Source: Gammaproteobacteria bacterium (lineage in GTDB: Bacteria; Pseudomonadota; Gammaproteobacteria; Steroidobacterales; Steroidobacteraceae). Taken from it: a stretch of 8,872 nucleotides of DNA. This document shows, piece after piece, positions 1 through 6,240 of this stretch. A program made the translations under genes and the position numbers. Numbering within the stretch: position 1 is the first letter of the stretch; each line of letters begins with the position of its first letter. The DNA lies in contig JAURMS010000286.1 in the NCBI GenBank assembly GCA_030830595.1, positions 1 through 8,872 on the forward strand. The letters are read 5' to 3'. Below the pieces are notes generated by a model that was not told the DNA's origin, searched no databases, and saw only the letters and a program-made list of their open reading frames with translations.

Positions 1-614
1 AGGACTACGGCATCGTCATGGACGTGGCGGGCTGGGCGGCCGAGGACGACAGCCGGGACGCCGAAGCCGTGCGTCGGCACGTAGTGGAAGGGGTGGACAG
101 CGCCTACCAGGCCAAGGTGACCCAGGTCGGTGAGCCGATCATGCGACACCTCGAGAAGGTGGTCATGCTGCAGCAGCTCGACGGCCACTGGCGTGAGCAC
201 CTCGCGGCCATGGACTATCTGCGTCAGGGCATCTACCTGCGCGCCTATGCGCAGAAGAACCCCAAGCAGGAGTACAAGCGCGAGGCCTTCGAGTTGTTCA
301 GCCAGATGCTCGATCGTATCAAGCGCGACACAGTCGTACTCATGCAGCGCGTGCAGGTGCGCACCGAGGAGGAAATCGAGCGCGCCGAGCGCGAGCGTCA
401 GGCCAGGCTGCAAAGGCAGATGCAGGCAACCCACGCCCAGCCGCCGACCTTGCAGGACGAGTCGGCCGAGCCGCAGCCTGCAGGCGCCAGTCCGGGTGCC
501 CCGGGGGTTGCCGTCGAACCCTTCGTCCGCGAGGATCGCAAGGTGGGGCGGAACGAACCTTGCCCCTGCGGTTCGGGCCGCAAGTACAAACACTGTCACG
601 GCTCTCTCAGTTAG
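1..614 (+). CDS. secA: Protein translocase subunit SecA, C-terminal part (5' end outside window)
   Basis: This is the last 204 or so codons of SecA, the cytoplasmic ATPase motor that pushes preproteins through the SecYEG channel. The reading frame is already open at base 3 (Asp-Tyr-Gly-Ile-Val before the first in-window Met at base 18), so the gene starts upstream of the window. The segment matches the helical scaffold/wing end of the motor (conserved LQQLDGHWREHL at 168-203 and the MDYLRQGI-LRAYAQKNP stretch at 210-264). A charged, Gln-rich linker follows (about 360-540), then the C-terminal zinc finger, in which C-x-C-x8-C-H is seen as Cys codons at 561 and 567, Cys at 594 and His at 597. 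In E. coli this finger binds zinc and docks SecB. All four ligands are present, so SecB dependence is likely. The stop is TAG at 612-614; mutT follows within 2 bp. Confidence 0.97.
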   Translation, partial: DYGIVMDVAGWAAEDDSRDAEAVRRHVVEGVDSAYQAKVTQVGEPIMRHLEKVVMLQQLDGHWREHLAAMDYLRQGIYLRAYAQKNPKQEYKREAFELFSQMLDRIKRDTVVLMQRVQVRTEEEIERAERERQARLQRQMQATHAQPPTLQDESAEPQPAGASPGAPGVAVEPFVREDRKVGRNEPCPCGSGRKYKHCHGSLS

Positions 615-616
615 CC

Positions 617-1555
617 GTGGTAGCTGGCGGCCCTCCGTCGAGTACGGGCGAGGCGGTTGTCCAGCACGTGGTCGCCGCGGTCATGTTCGACCGTGGGGGG
701 CGGGTGCTGGTGACCCAGCGGCCCGCCGGCAAGCACATGGCCGGCAAGTGGGAATTCCCGGGCGGCAAGCTGGAGCCGGGTGAGTCCCGGTATCAGGGCC
801 TGGTCCGTGAGTGTCGCGAGGAACTCGACGTCGATATCGACGAGGCCGAGCCGCTGATCAGCGTGCGCCATCGTTACCCCGATCGCGAGGTCCTGCTGGA
901 CGCTTGGCTGGTACGCAGCTACCGAGGGATGCCCCGGGGCCTGGACGGCCAGAAACTCTCGTGGGTCGAGCCCAACGAACTGTCGCGGATCGACCTGCTG
1001 GAGGCTGATGCGCCCATCGTTACCGCTATTCGCTTGCCGCGACTCGCCCGGGTTCTCCCTGGTGGAGCGGGACTGGCGCTTGCCATCCGCCTGCCCGAGC
1101 CGGAACTGCTCATTTGGCGGCCATTGCCGGACGACCCCGAGACGGGTGAGTTGCGCGTCCGGGTGGCCGCGGCTCGCGCACAGGGTCATTGTGTGCTGGT
1201 CGCCGGAGACGTGGTTCAGGCTGCCACGCTGGCAGTAGCCATGGGTGCCGACGGTGTGCTGCTGGATCCAGGCAGTGGCGGGGTCAGCATTGATCCCGCC
1301 GACCCGGCGCTCGTGGGCGTAGCCTGCGAGGATGCCGAGGCTGCGCTGCAGGCGGTGAACTCCGGCGCGCACTTCGTGGTGCTGAGGCACTTCGGTCCCG
1401 TGTCCCGTGCCCGGCTGGCGCCCTTGCTCGCCAGCCTCAAGGTGCCGGTGCTGCTTGGCTGGTTTGCCGATACGGACCCGCTGGAGGCCGTCCGGGAGGC
1501 CGGGGCACATGGCTGTGCCGTTGATCCGCGCCTCGCTGGCGTGCGCCCGCGATGA
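617..1555 (+). CDS. mutT: MutT-type Nudix hydrolase fused to a degenerate ThiE-like (thiamine phosphate synthase fold) domain
   Basis: The 312-residue protein has two domains. The N-terminal half (about residues 18-145 from the GTG at 617) is a MutT-like Nudix fold, with the substrate-side segment QRPAGKHMAGKWEFPGGK and a Nudix box G50-x5-E56-x7-R64-E65-C66-R67-E68-E69-L70-D71-V72. MutT enzymes hydrolyse 8-oxo-dGTP to the monophosphate and so clean the nucleotide pool. The usual Gly of the box (REUxEExGU) is Asp71 here; the metal-binding Glu residues are intact. The C-terminal half (about 150-305) has the ThiE-type beta/alpha-barrel pattern (AVAMGADGVLL, LVGVACEDAEAAL, GAHFVVL, VPVLLGW, AGAHGCAV) but lacks the usual thiamine-phosphate-synthase signatures. 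This fusion architecture is known in other gammaproteobacteria such as Pseudomonas. Start choice: the frame is open into secA (an ATG at 560 would overlap it by 55 bp); GTG 617, 2 bp after the secA stop, adds about 12 residues to the E. coli N-terminus, while GTG 668 would cut into the first strand. No strong ribosome binding site precedes 617. The end overlaps the next gene by ATGA. Confidence 0.9.
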   Translation: MVAGGPPSSTGEAVVQHVVAAVMFDRGGRVLVTQRPAGKHMAGKWEFPGGKLEPGESRYQGLVRECREELDVDIDEAEPLISVRHRYPDREVLLDAWLVRSYRGMPRGLDGQKLSWVEPNELSRIDLLEADAPIVTAIRLPRLARVLPGGAGLALAIRLPEPELLIWRPLPDDPETGELRVRVAAARAQGHCVLVAGDVVQAATLAVAMGADGVLLDPGSGGVSIDPADPALVGVACEDAEAALQAVNSGAHFVVLRHFGPVSRARLAPLLASLKVPVLLGWFADTDPLEAVREAGAHGCAVDPRLAGVRPR

Positions 1556-2964
1556 TCGAGGTCACCAACCCCTACACCGGAGAGATCGACTTCCGTTTCG
1601 AGGCGGTGAACACGGATGACCTGGGTGGCCGCTGCGCCGCGCTCAGGGCTGCGCAACCTGCCTGGCAGGCGGCCGGGCTGGAGGCGAGACTCTCCGCGCT
1701 GCATGGGTTTGCGGGAGCCCTGGAGCGCCACCGCGAGGCCATCGTGGACGCACTCGCTGTCGACACCGGCCGCCGCCTGCTTGCCGAGGGGGAACTGTCC
1801 TCGCTGCTGGGCAGCCTCGCTCGCTGGTGTAAGCAGGCGCCCGGCCTGATGAACGAGGCTTCCGGCACCTCCGCAGTGCCGGGGTTGAGCTACCGCAACC
1901 AATGGGTGCCTTTGCCGCTGGTGGGTGTGATCAGTCCGTGGAACTTCCCGCTGGTGCTTGCCATGATCGACGCGGTGCCCGCGCTGCTGGCCGGCTGCGC
2001 GGTCATCATCAAGCCTAGCGAGGTGACGCCGCGCTTCATCGCGCCGCTCCGCCGGGCCATTGCGGAGGTCGAGGCGCTCGCCGCCGTGCTGGCGCTGGTC
2101 GAGGGCGACGGCACCACCGGCCGTGCCCTCATAGGCCATGTCGATGCCGTCTGTTTCACCGGCAGCCTGCGCACCGGTCGCCGGGTCGCCGAGGCCGCCG
2201 CGCAGGCCCTCATCCCGGCCTTCCTCGAACTCGGCGGCAAGGACCCGGTCATCGTGACCGGCAGCGCGGATCCCCGGAAGGCCGCCGTCACCGTCCTGCG
2301 CGCCTCGGTGCTGGCCACGGGGCAGGCCTGCCAGTCACTGGAGCGGGTCTACGTCCAGCGGTCGCTGCTTAAGCCTTTTCTGGACGAGCTGGTGCGTCTC
2401 AGTGGTGAGGTGCAGCTCAACTGGCCGGACCCCTCGGCCGGCCAGTTAGGCCCCTTCATCTGGCCGCGGCAGGCAGAGATCGTGCAGGCCCAACTCGACG
2501 AGGCCGTGGCGCGCGGCGCGCGGGTGCTTTGCGGCGGCAAAGTCGAAACGCACGGCGGCAAGTGGCTGAGGCCCACGGTGCTGGTCGACGTCGATCACCA
2601 GATGGCGGTGATGAGCGAGGAAACCTTCGGGCCGGTGATGCCGGTGATGGCCTTCGACTCGGAGGACGAGGCCATCGCACTCGCCAACGACAGCGAGTAC
2701 GGGCTCTCGGCCGCGGTGATCGCGGGCAACCTTGTCGAGGCCGAGCGCATCGCCCTGCGCCTGGAGGCGGGTGGCGTGAGCCTGAACGACGGCTCGCTCA
2801 CGGCCGTCATGCACGAGTGCGAGAAGCATTCCTTCAAGGGCTCGGGCCTCGGGGGCTCGCGCATGGGGCCCGCCGGCTTCACCCGCTTCTTCCGGCGCAA
2901 GGCACTGATCTACCAGTCCGGCGAGCCGCTTTCGATCCAGGCCTTCAGCGAGCGCACACGCTGA
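1552..2964 (+). CDS. NAD(P)-dependent aldehyde dehydrogenase family protein
   Basis: This 470-residue protein belongs to the ALDH superfamily, which oxidises aldehydes to carboxylates with NAD(P)+ in the cytoplasm. All expected catalytic and cofactor residues are visible: the oxyanion Asn131 in SPWNFP, Lys154 in IIKPSE, general base Glu226 in FLELGGKDP, nucleophile Cys260 in ATGQACQS, and Glu357/Phe359 in EETFGPV. Length is normal to slightly short for the family (about 450-500), with no frameshift. The C-terminal region (HSFKGSGLGGSRMGPAGF, about 424-441) is not the common PFGGxKxSG-type ending of GabD/BetB enzymes, so I do not assign a substrate. The ATG at 1552 lies in an ATGA overlap with the mutT stop and has no Shine-Dalgarno, so translation is probably coupled to mutT. 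The last 20 bp overlap the convergent reductase gene. The gene is not present at this place in E. coli. Confidence 0.93.
   Translation: MIEVTNPYTGEIDFRFEAVNTDDLGGRCAALRAAQPAWQAAGLEARLSALHGFAGALERHREAIVDALAVDTGRRLLAEGELSSLLGSLARWCKQAPGLMNEASGTSAVPGLSYRNQWVPLPLVGVISPWNFPLVLAMIDAVPALLAGCAVIIKPSEVTPRFIAPLRRAIAEVEALAAVLALVEGDGTTGRALIGHVDAVCFTGSLRTGRRVAEAAAQALIPAFLELGGKDPVIVTGSADPRKAAVTVLRASVLATGQACQSLERVYVQRSLLKPFLDELVRLSGEVQLNWPDPSAGQLGPFIWPRQAEIVQAQLDEAVARGARVLCGGKVETHGGKWLRPTVLVDVDHQMAVMSEETFGPVMPVMAFDSEDEAIALANDSEYGLSAAVIAGNLVEAERIALRLEAGGVSLNDGSLTAVMHECEKHSFKGSGLGGSRMGPAGFTRFFRRKALIYQSGEPLSIQAFSERTR
2945..2964. repeat. Inverted repeat coinciding with the tail-to-tail overlap of the two converging arrays
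   Basis: The 20-bp overlap begins TCAGCG and ends CGCTGA, a perfect 6-bp inverted repeat around an 8-nt loop. TCA at the left is the stop of the minus-strand reductase and TGA at the right is the stop of the plus-strand aldehyde dehydrogenase, so both genes end with CGC TGA (Arg-stop). It could form a short stem on either transcript, but there is no T-run on either side, so a function as a bidirectional intrinsic terminator is weak. No better terminator was seen near this junction. Confidence 0.6.
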
Positions 2965-3967
2965 CCAGCTGCTTGCCCACGTTGCCGCCCTCGAACAGGC
3001 GGATCAAGGCCCGTGGCATGTGCTCGATCCCCTCGAGGATGTCTTCCTGCCACGCCATGCGGCCCTCGGCGATCCAGCCAGCCAGGGCGGCCTCAGCCTC
3101 GGCAAAGTGTTCTGCCAGGTCGTAGATGAAGAAGCCCCGCATGCTGGCCCGCTGCTTGCCGATGCGCCACCAGTTGCGCAGCGCGTAACGCTCTTCCTCG
3201 CCGGCGAAGTACTGGGAGATGCGCCCGCACAGGACCACGCGGCCGTAGCGGTTGAGGTGGGCGAGGGCGGCATCCAGGACTGCCCCGCCCACGTTGTCGA
3301 AAATGAGGTCGACGCCTTGCGGGCAGAGTTCGCCGATGCGTGCCTCCACATTCTCCTCTCGGTAGTGGATAGCTGCCTCGTAGCCGAGCTTGCCGGTCAG
3401 CAATGCGCACTTCTCGCGAGTACCGGCCAGGCCCACGGCCGAGGCGCCGAGGTTATGGCTTATCCAACCACAGTTGGAGCCCACGCCACCTGCCGCGCCC
3501 GAGACCAGCACGCGATCTCCTGCGCGCAGGCCGCCAATCTGAGTGAGTCCGAGGTAGGCGGTGAAGCCGGTGATGCCCAGCACGCCGAGCGCGGTAGAGA
3601 CGGGCGCCACGCGCTGGCGAACCTTGTAAAGCATGAACCAGGGCGAGCCGTCGCAGAGGCAGTATTCCTGCCAGCCGAGCTTGCCGTGGACGATCTCGCC
3701 GACGGGATAATCGGGATGGCGCGAGGCCACGACCTCCCCGACGCCCCGCCCCAGCATCGTGTCGCCGATGGCCAGCGGCTTCTCGATGCCGGCACCGTCG
3801 ATCATGTACATGCGCATGACCGGCGCGACTGAAAGATACAGGCTGCGGACCAGGAACTCGCCGGGCCCCGGTTCGGAGATCGGCATTGACTCCAGGCGAA
3901 AGTGGCGTGCCTCGAGGCCGCCCGTGGGGCGTTCGGCCATCACCCAGCGCCGGTTGACGCGCGTCAC
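2945..3967 (-). CDS. Zinc-independent MDR oxidoreductase of the PTGR/CurA (leukotriene B4 dehydrogenase-like) family
   Basis: This 340-residue protein is a medium-chain dehydrogenase/reductase of the NADPH-dependent group that reduces alkenal/enone double bonds (prostaglandin reductase, CurA, plant alkenal reductases). Visible marks are the N-terminal NRRWVMAERPTG with FRLE, GITGFTAYLGL (131-141), the NADPH-binding glycine motif GAAGGVGS (157-164), GLAGTREKC with KLGYEAAIHY for the Rossmann fold, FDNVGG (223-228) and the C-terminal NVGKQLV (329-335). The structural zinc-binding cysteine loop of classical alcohol dehydrogenases is absent, as expected. The helix after the glycine motif reads SNCGWISHNLGA where relatives usually have a GQIAK-type sequence. 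The GTG at 3967 is preferred because the family-wide N-R-x-W begins right after it; an ATG at residue 10 would remove this. It starts 3 bp after the tpm stop with no usable Shine-Dalgarno, so coupling is likely. Substrate is unknown. The 3' end overlaps the aldehyde dehydrogenase gene tail to tail. Confidence 0.92.
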   Translation of the reverse strand: MTRVNRRWVMAERPTGGLEARHFRLESMPISEPGPGEFLVRSLYLSVAPVMRMYMIDGAGIEKPLAIGDTMLGRGVGEVVASRHPDYPVGEIVHGKLGWQEYCLCDGSPWFMLYKVRQRVAPVSTALGVLGITGFTAYLGLTQIGGLRAGDRVLVSGAAGGVGSNCGWISHNLGASAVGLAGTREKCALLTGKLGYEAAIHYREENVEARIGELCPQGVDLIFDNVGGAVLDAALAHLNRYGRVVLCGRISQYFAGEEERYALRNWWRIGKQRASMRGFFIYDLAEHFAEAEAALAGWIAEGRMAWQEDILEGIEHMPRALIRLFEGGNVGKQLVSVCAR

Positions 3968-3970
3968 GCC

Positions 3971-4627
3971 TCAGCGTCGCTCAAGCAGCCAGCAGGATTC
4001 GTGATAGGCCGTGAGTCCGCGCTCCATGAAGCGCGGATTGTCGGCGAGTGCATCGACTCGCTCCAGCAGTTCCAGCCGGAAGTGGCCTTCCAGCGCGGCC
4101 CGTACGGTGGCTGCATCGAGTGGGAACGGCGGCGCCTGCATCGCGCCTGCTTCGTATTCGGTGGCCACCAGCAGTCCGCGGGCACCGGAGGGCAGGACCC
4201 GCGCCAGGGTGGCAACATAGCGTTCACGGAGTTCCGGAGGCAGGGCCACCAGCGAGCCCCGGTCGTACCAGGCACCCAAGCCCGGGCAGTCCGCGGGCTG
4301 CAGCGCCAGGAAATCGCCCTGCAGGATCTCGATACCCTGCCCGGCGTAGCAGGTGTACTGGCCTCGCTGGGTCACCTCGGCCTCGAGTCCCGCCAGCGCG
4401 AAGAAGTCCCGCGCGGCAATCGGGCTCAGCTCCACACCGCGTACGGAATGCCCGCGCCCGGCCAGCCAGGCAAGGTCGAGGCTGCGGCCACACAGGGGCA
4501 CCAGCACGCGCTGGGTGCAGTCCGGTACCACGGTGGCCCAGTGACGCAGCAGGTGAGGATTAGTGGCTGGCAGGTGCCAGCCCAGTTGTCCGTCCCGCCA
4601 GCGGGAGAGCCAGAACTCAGCCTCCAC
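3971..4627 (-). CDS. tpm: Thiopurine S-methyltransferase family protein (TPMT)
   Basis: The protein is a SAM-dependent methyltransferase of the TPMT family, which methylates thiopurines and, in Pseudomonas, confers tellurite resistance and methylates selenium compounds. The SAM-binding signature is clear: VPLCGRSLD at 43-51, WLAGRGH at 54-60 and VRGVELS at 62-68, followed by GDFLAL and YDRGSLVALP, the usual family core. The N-terminal EFWLSRW...QLGWH matches the family start. The frame is open upstream to an ATG at 4705, but that would overlap yacG by 77 bp and add an Arg/Pro-rich tail. The GTG at 4627 gives 218 residues, the usual length of the Pseudomonas enzyme, and lies 1 bp after the yacG stop (TGACGTG). 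A GAGAAGG sequence 9 nt upstream can serve as ribosome binding site. It sits between yacG and the MDR gene in the same array. The true substrate cannot be read from sequence. Confidence 0.93.
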   Translation of the reverse strand: MEAEFWLSRWRDGQLGWHLPATNPHLLRHWATVVPDCTQRVLVPLCGRSLDLAWLAGRGHSVRGVELSPIAARDFFALAGLEAEVTQRGQYTCYAGQGIEILQGDFLALQPADCPGLGAWYDRGSLVALPPELRERYVATLARVLPSGARGLLVATEYEAGAMQAPPFPLDAATVRAALEGHFRLELLERVDALADNPRFMERGLTAYHESCWLLERR

Positions 4628-4628
4628 G

Positions 4629-4814
4629 TCAGTGCGCCTTCTCGGGGGTCTCGGGCGGAGTCGCCGCCTCGCCGGGGATGGCGCGGCGTTCGGAGATCCA
4701 CTCACCGAGGTCGATCAGCTTGCAGCGCTCCGAGCAGAACGGCCGCCAGCGATGGTCGGGATCCCAGGTGTGGGAACGTCCGCAGGTCGGACAGGTGACT
4801 TTCGGTGCCGGCAT
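4629..4814 (-). CDS. yacG: DNA gyrase inhibitor YacG (small zinc-finger protein)
   Basis: This 61-residue protein has the YacG zinc ribbon with Cys8-x2-Cys11 and Cys27-x3-Cys31 (CPTC ... FCSERC), followed by the family's LIDLGEWISERRAIPG helix segment and a short Pro/Glu-rich tail. In E. coli YacG binds GyrB and inhibits the supercoiling activity of gyrase. The length is close to the E. coli protein (65 residues). The start ATG at 4814 overlaps the zapD stop by one base (TGATG) and no Shine-Dalgarno precedes it, so it is probably translated by reinitiation after zapD. The zapD-yacG pairing is the conserved gammaproteobacterial arrangement. Confidence 0.95.
   Translation of the reverse strand: MPAPKVTCPTCGRSHTWDPDHRWRPFCSERCKLIDLGEWISERRAIPGEAATPPETPEKAH
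4637..4643 (-). promoter_or_regulatory. Probable ribosome binding site of tpm
   Basis: The minus strand reads GAGAAGG inside the last codons of yacG, 9 nt upstream of the GTG at 4627. It supports that GTG over the far-upstream ATG at 4705 as the tpm start. The match to the anti-Shine-Dalgarno is only moderate. Confidence 0.5.
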
Positions 4815-5590
4815 CAGGTGCAGGACGTGAGCAGGAACTCGACGTCTTCGCCGGGCGGAACGGGACGCGTGTCCAGCCCGGCCCAGCGCAGGAAACGGAT
4901 GCTGCAGCGGTAGTGATTACCGCTGATCTGGGGGAACAGGTCGGACTCGGCCGGCAGCTGCAGGCGGAGCAGCTGCGCCGGCTGCTCCCGATCGAAGGTG
5001 ACCTGGTGCACGCCCGCTGCGGCGACGAGCCGGTTGGGGCGGGCGTTTTCCCGCGTGACCCACAGCAGCTGGCCGATGGCCTCGCACAGGGGACGTACCC
5101 TGGCGACCCACTGGTCGAACTCCGCATCCAGGGCCTCGCGGGGCCGCGCCAGCCAATGGTGGAAGTCCGGCAGGTCGAAGGCACAGGTGCCGCCCGGGAT
5201 GGCGCTGCGATGGTTGATGCCGGCGAGGAACTCCGAGTGCCTCAGCGGCTGCAGGTAATGTCCGCCGGCCGCGTTCAGCTCCTCGCGGCAGCGCATCAGC
5301 CGGGTCATGACCGCGCGCAGGCGGCCGGGGTCGACGCCAGGCTTGTCCTGGTACTCCCGCAGCAGCCCCAGCTGGCGCTCGAGGTCCTTCAGCACATCGC
5401 CGCGGGTGTCGCCGCGGGCGGTAACGGCCAGGATCTCGAGCAGGGCATCCACGGCCCCGCGCATCCCCCAGATGCCCCCCATGGCGGAGTGCTCGCTGAG
5501 CTTCTGCCACAGGAACTCCAGCCGCAGCAGCGAACGCATGCGCTCGCTCAGCGGATGCTCATACAGGACGGTGGAGCGAGTGTCCGTCAT
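4814..5590 (-). CDS. zapD: Cell division protein ZapD (YacF)
   Basis: This 258-residue protein matches ZapD, a cytoplasmic factor that binds the FtsZ C-terminal tail, cross-links FtsZ filaments and stabilises the Z ring (E. coli protein 247 residues). Conserved segments are VLYEHPLSERMR (8-19) with LRLEFLWQKL, PGVDPGRL (84-91), IPGGTCAFDLPDFHHWL (131-147) and the C-terminal FPQISGNHYRCSIRF (219-233). The frame is open further upstream to 5662 inside coaE, but the ATG at 5590 matches the family N-terminus and lies 4 bp after the coaE stop. No good Shine-Dalgarno is visible. It is followed by yacG with a 1-base overlap, so both are probably made from the long pilB-to-MDR transcript or from a promoter inside coaE that I cannot identify. 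Confidence 0.96.
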   Translation of the reverse strand: MTDTRSTVLYEHPLSERMRSLLRLEFLWQKLSEHSAMGGIWGMRGAVDALLEILAVTARGDTRGDVLKDLERQLGLLREYQDKPGVDPGRLRAVMTRLMRCREELNAAGGHYLQPLRHSEFLAGINHRSAIPGGTCAFDLPDFHHWLARPREALDAEFDQWVARVRPLCEAIGQLLWVTRENARPNRLVAAAGVHQVTFDREQPAQLLRLQLPAESDLFPQISGNHYRCSIRFLRWAGLDTRPVPPGEDVEFLLTSCT

Positions 5591-5594
5591 TGCA

Positions 5595-6230
5595 CTATTC
5601 TGAGGCAGGGGTCGGGGAGGGTAAACCTTCCCGTGCCCCGGCCAGTGAGAGATACCGCACATGCAGGGCCTCTACCGCCCCCTGAAGGGCCTCCGGGCTG
5701 CCGGTATTGTCGATGAGGTCATCGGCCAGGGCACGGCGCTGTTCGCGGCTCGCCTGAGCCTGCAGCATGGCCCGGGCCGTGGCCGGATCGCTGCCGTCGC
5801 GCTTCAACAGCCGCTGCAACTGGATGTCTGCAGGGCAGTCGACCAAGAGCACCCGATCCACCCGATCCTGTCCGCCGCCCTCGACCAGCAGGGGAATTAC
5901 CCAGACCTGGTAGACGCCACCGGCGGCGGCGGAGCGCCTCGCCAGCTCTGCGCGTATCCGGGGGTGCAGGATGGCCTCCAGCCGCCGGCGCAGGGCGGGG
6001 TCGGCGAACACCTGCTGGCGCAGCCAGGCGCGGTCCAGACGCCCGTCCGGGCCGAGCGAGCGAGTGCCGAAGCAGGCGATCACCTCATCGAGCGCCGGTT
6101 GACCCGGCTCGACCACGTCGCGGGCGATCTGGTCGGTATCGAACACGGGGACCCCCAGTTCGGTGAACAGGCCAGCAACCATGCTCTTACCGCTGGCTAC
6201 CCCGCCGGTCAGTCCAACGATGAAGGTCAT
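5595..6230 (-). CDS. coaE: Dephospho-CoA kinase
   Basis: CoaE catalyses the last step of coenzyme A synthesis, ATP-dependent phosphorylation of the 3'-hydroxyl of dephospho-CoA, in the cytoplasm. The 211-residue product has the P-loop GLTGGVASGKS (6-16), VFDTDQIARDVV (29-40) for substrate binding, HPRIR (89-93), the conserved IPLLVE (112-117), and the closing DDLIDNTGS segment. Length fits the family (about 200-210). The start ATG at 6230 begins directly with the first beta strand (MTFIVGLTGG); the longer open frame to 6314 would overlap pilD by 74 bp and is not family-like. It follows pilD by 10 bp and precedes zapD by 4 bp. The pilD-coaE linkage is widespread in gammaproteobacteria. Confidence 0.97.
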   Translation of the reverse strand: MTFIVGLTGGVASGKSMVAGLFTELGVPVFDTDQIARDVVEPGQPALDEVIACFGTRSLGPDGRLDRAWLRQQVFADPALRRRLEAILHPRIRAELARRSAAAGGVYQVWVIPLLVEGGGQDRVDRVLLVDCPADIQLQRLLKRDGSDPATARAMLQAQASREQRRALADDLIDNTGSPEALQGAVEALHVRYLSLAGAREGLPSPTPASE

Positions 6231-6240
6231 GCCGGCCCGC

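Noticed and set aside
560..616. mutT start at the ATG at 560 inside the SecA zinc finger
   Set aside because: It would overlap secA by 55 bp and add residues absent from MutT proteins; the GTG at 617 fits the junction better, though no ribosome binding site is decisive.
611..2139. Two long minus-strand open frames (611-1510 and 1216-2139) opposite mutT and the aldehyde dehydrogenase gene
   Set aside because: Both are antisense shadows of well-supported genes with no recognisable domain or ribosome binding site.
3020..3832. 270-residue open frame on the plus strand opposite the MDR reductase gene
   Set aside because: It is antisense to a gene with clear family motifs, its translation matches no family I recognise, and long antisense frames are expected in GC-rich DNA.
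4628..4705. N-terminal extension of tpm from the ATG at 4705
   Set aside because: It would overlap yacG by 77 bp, encodes an Arg/Pro-rich stretch unlike the family, and the GTG at 4627 gives the usual 218-residue length.
3902..4798. 298-residue plus-strand open frame opposite tpm and yacG
   Set aside because: It covers two motif-supported genes on the other strand and has a low-complexity, Arg/Gly/Pro-rich translation typical of shadow frames.
5591..5662. N-terminal extension of zapD from 5662
   Set aside because: It lies inside coaE and has no similarity to the ZapD N-terminus, which begins just after the ATG at 5590.
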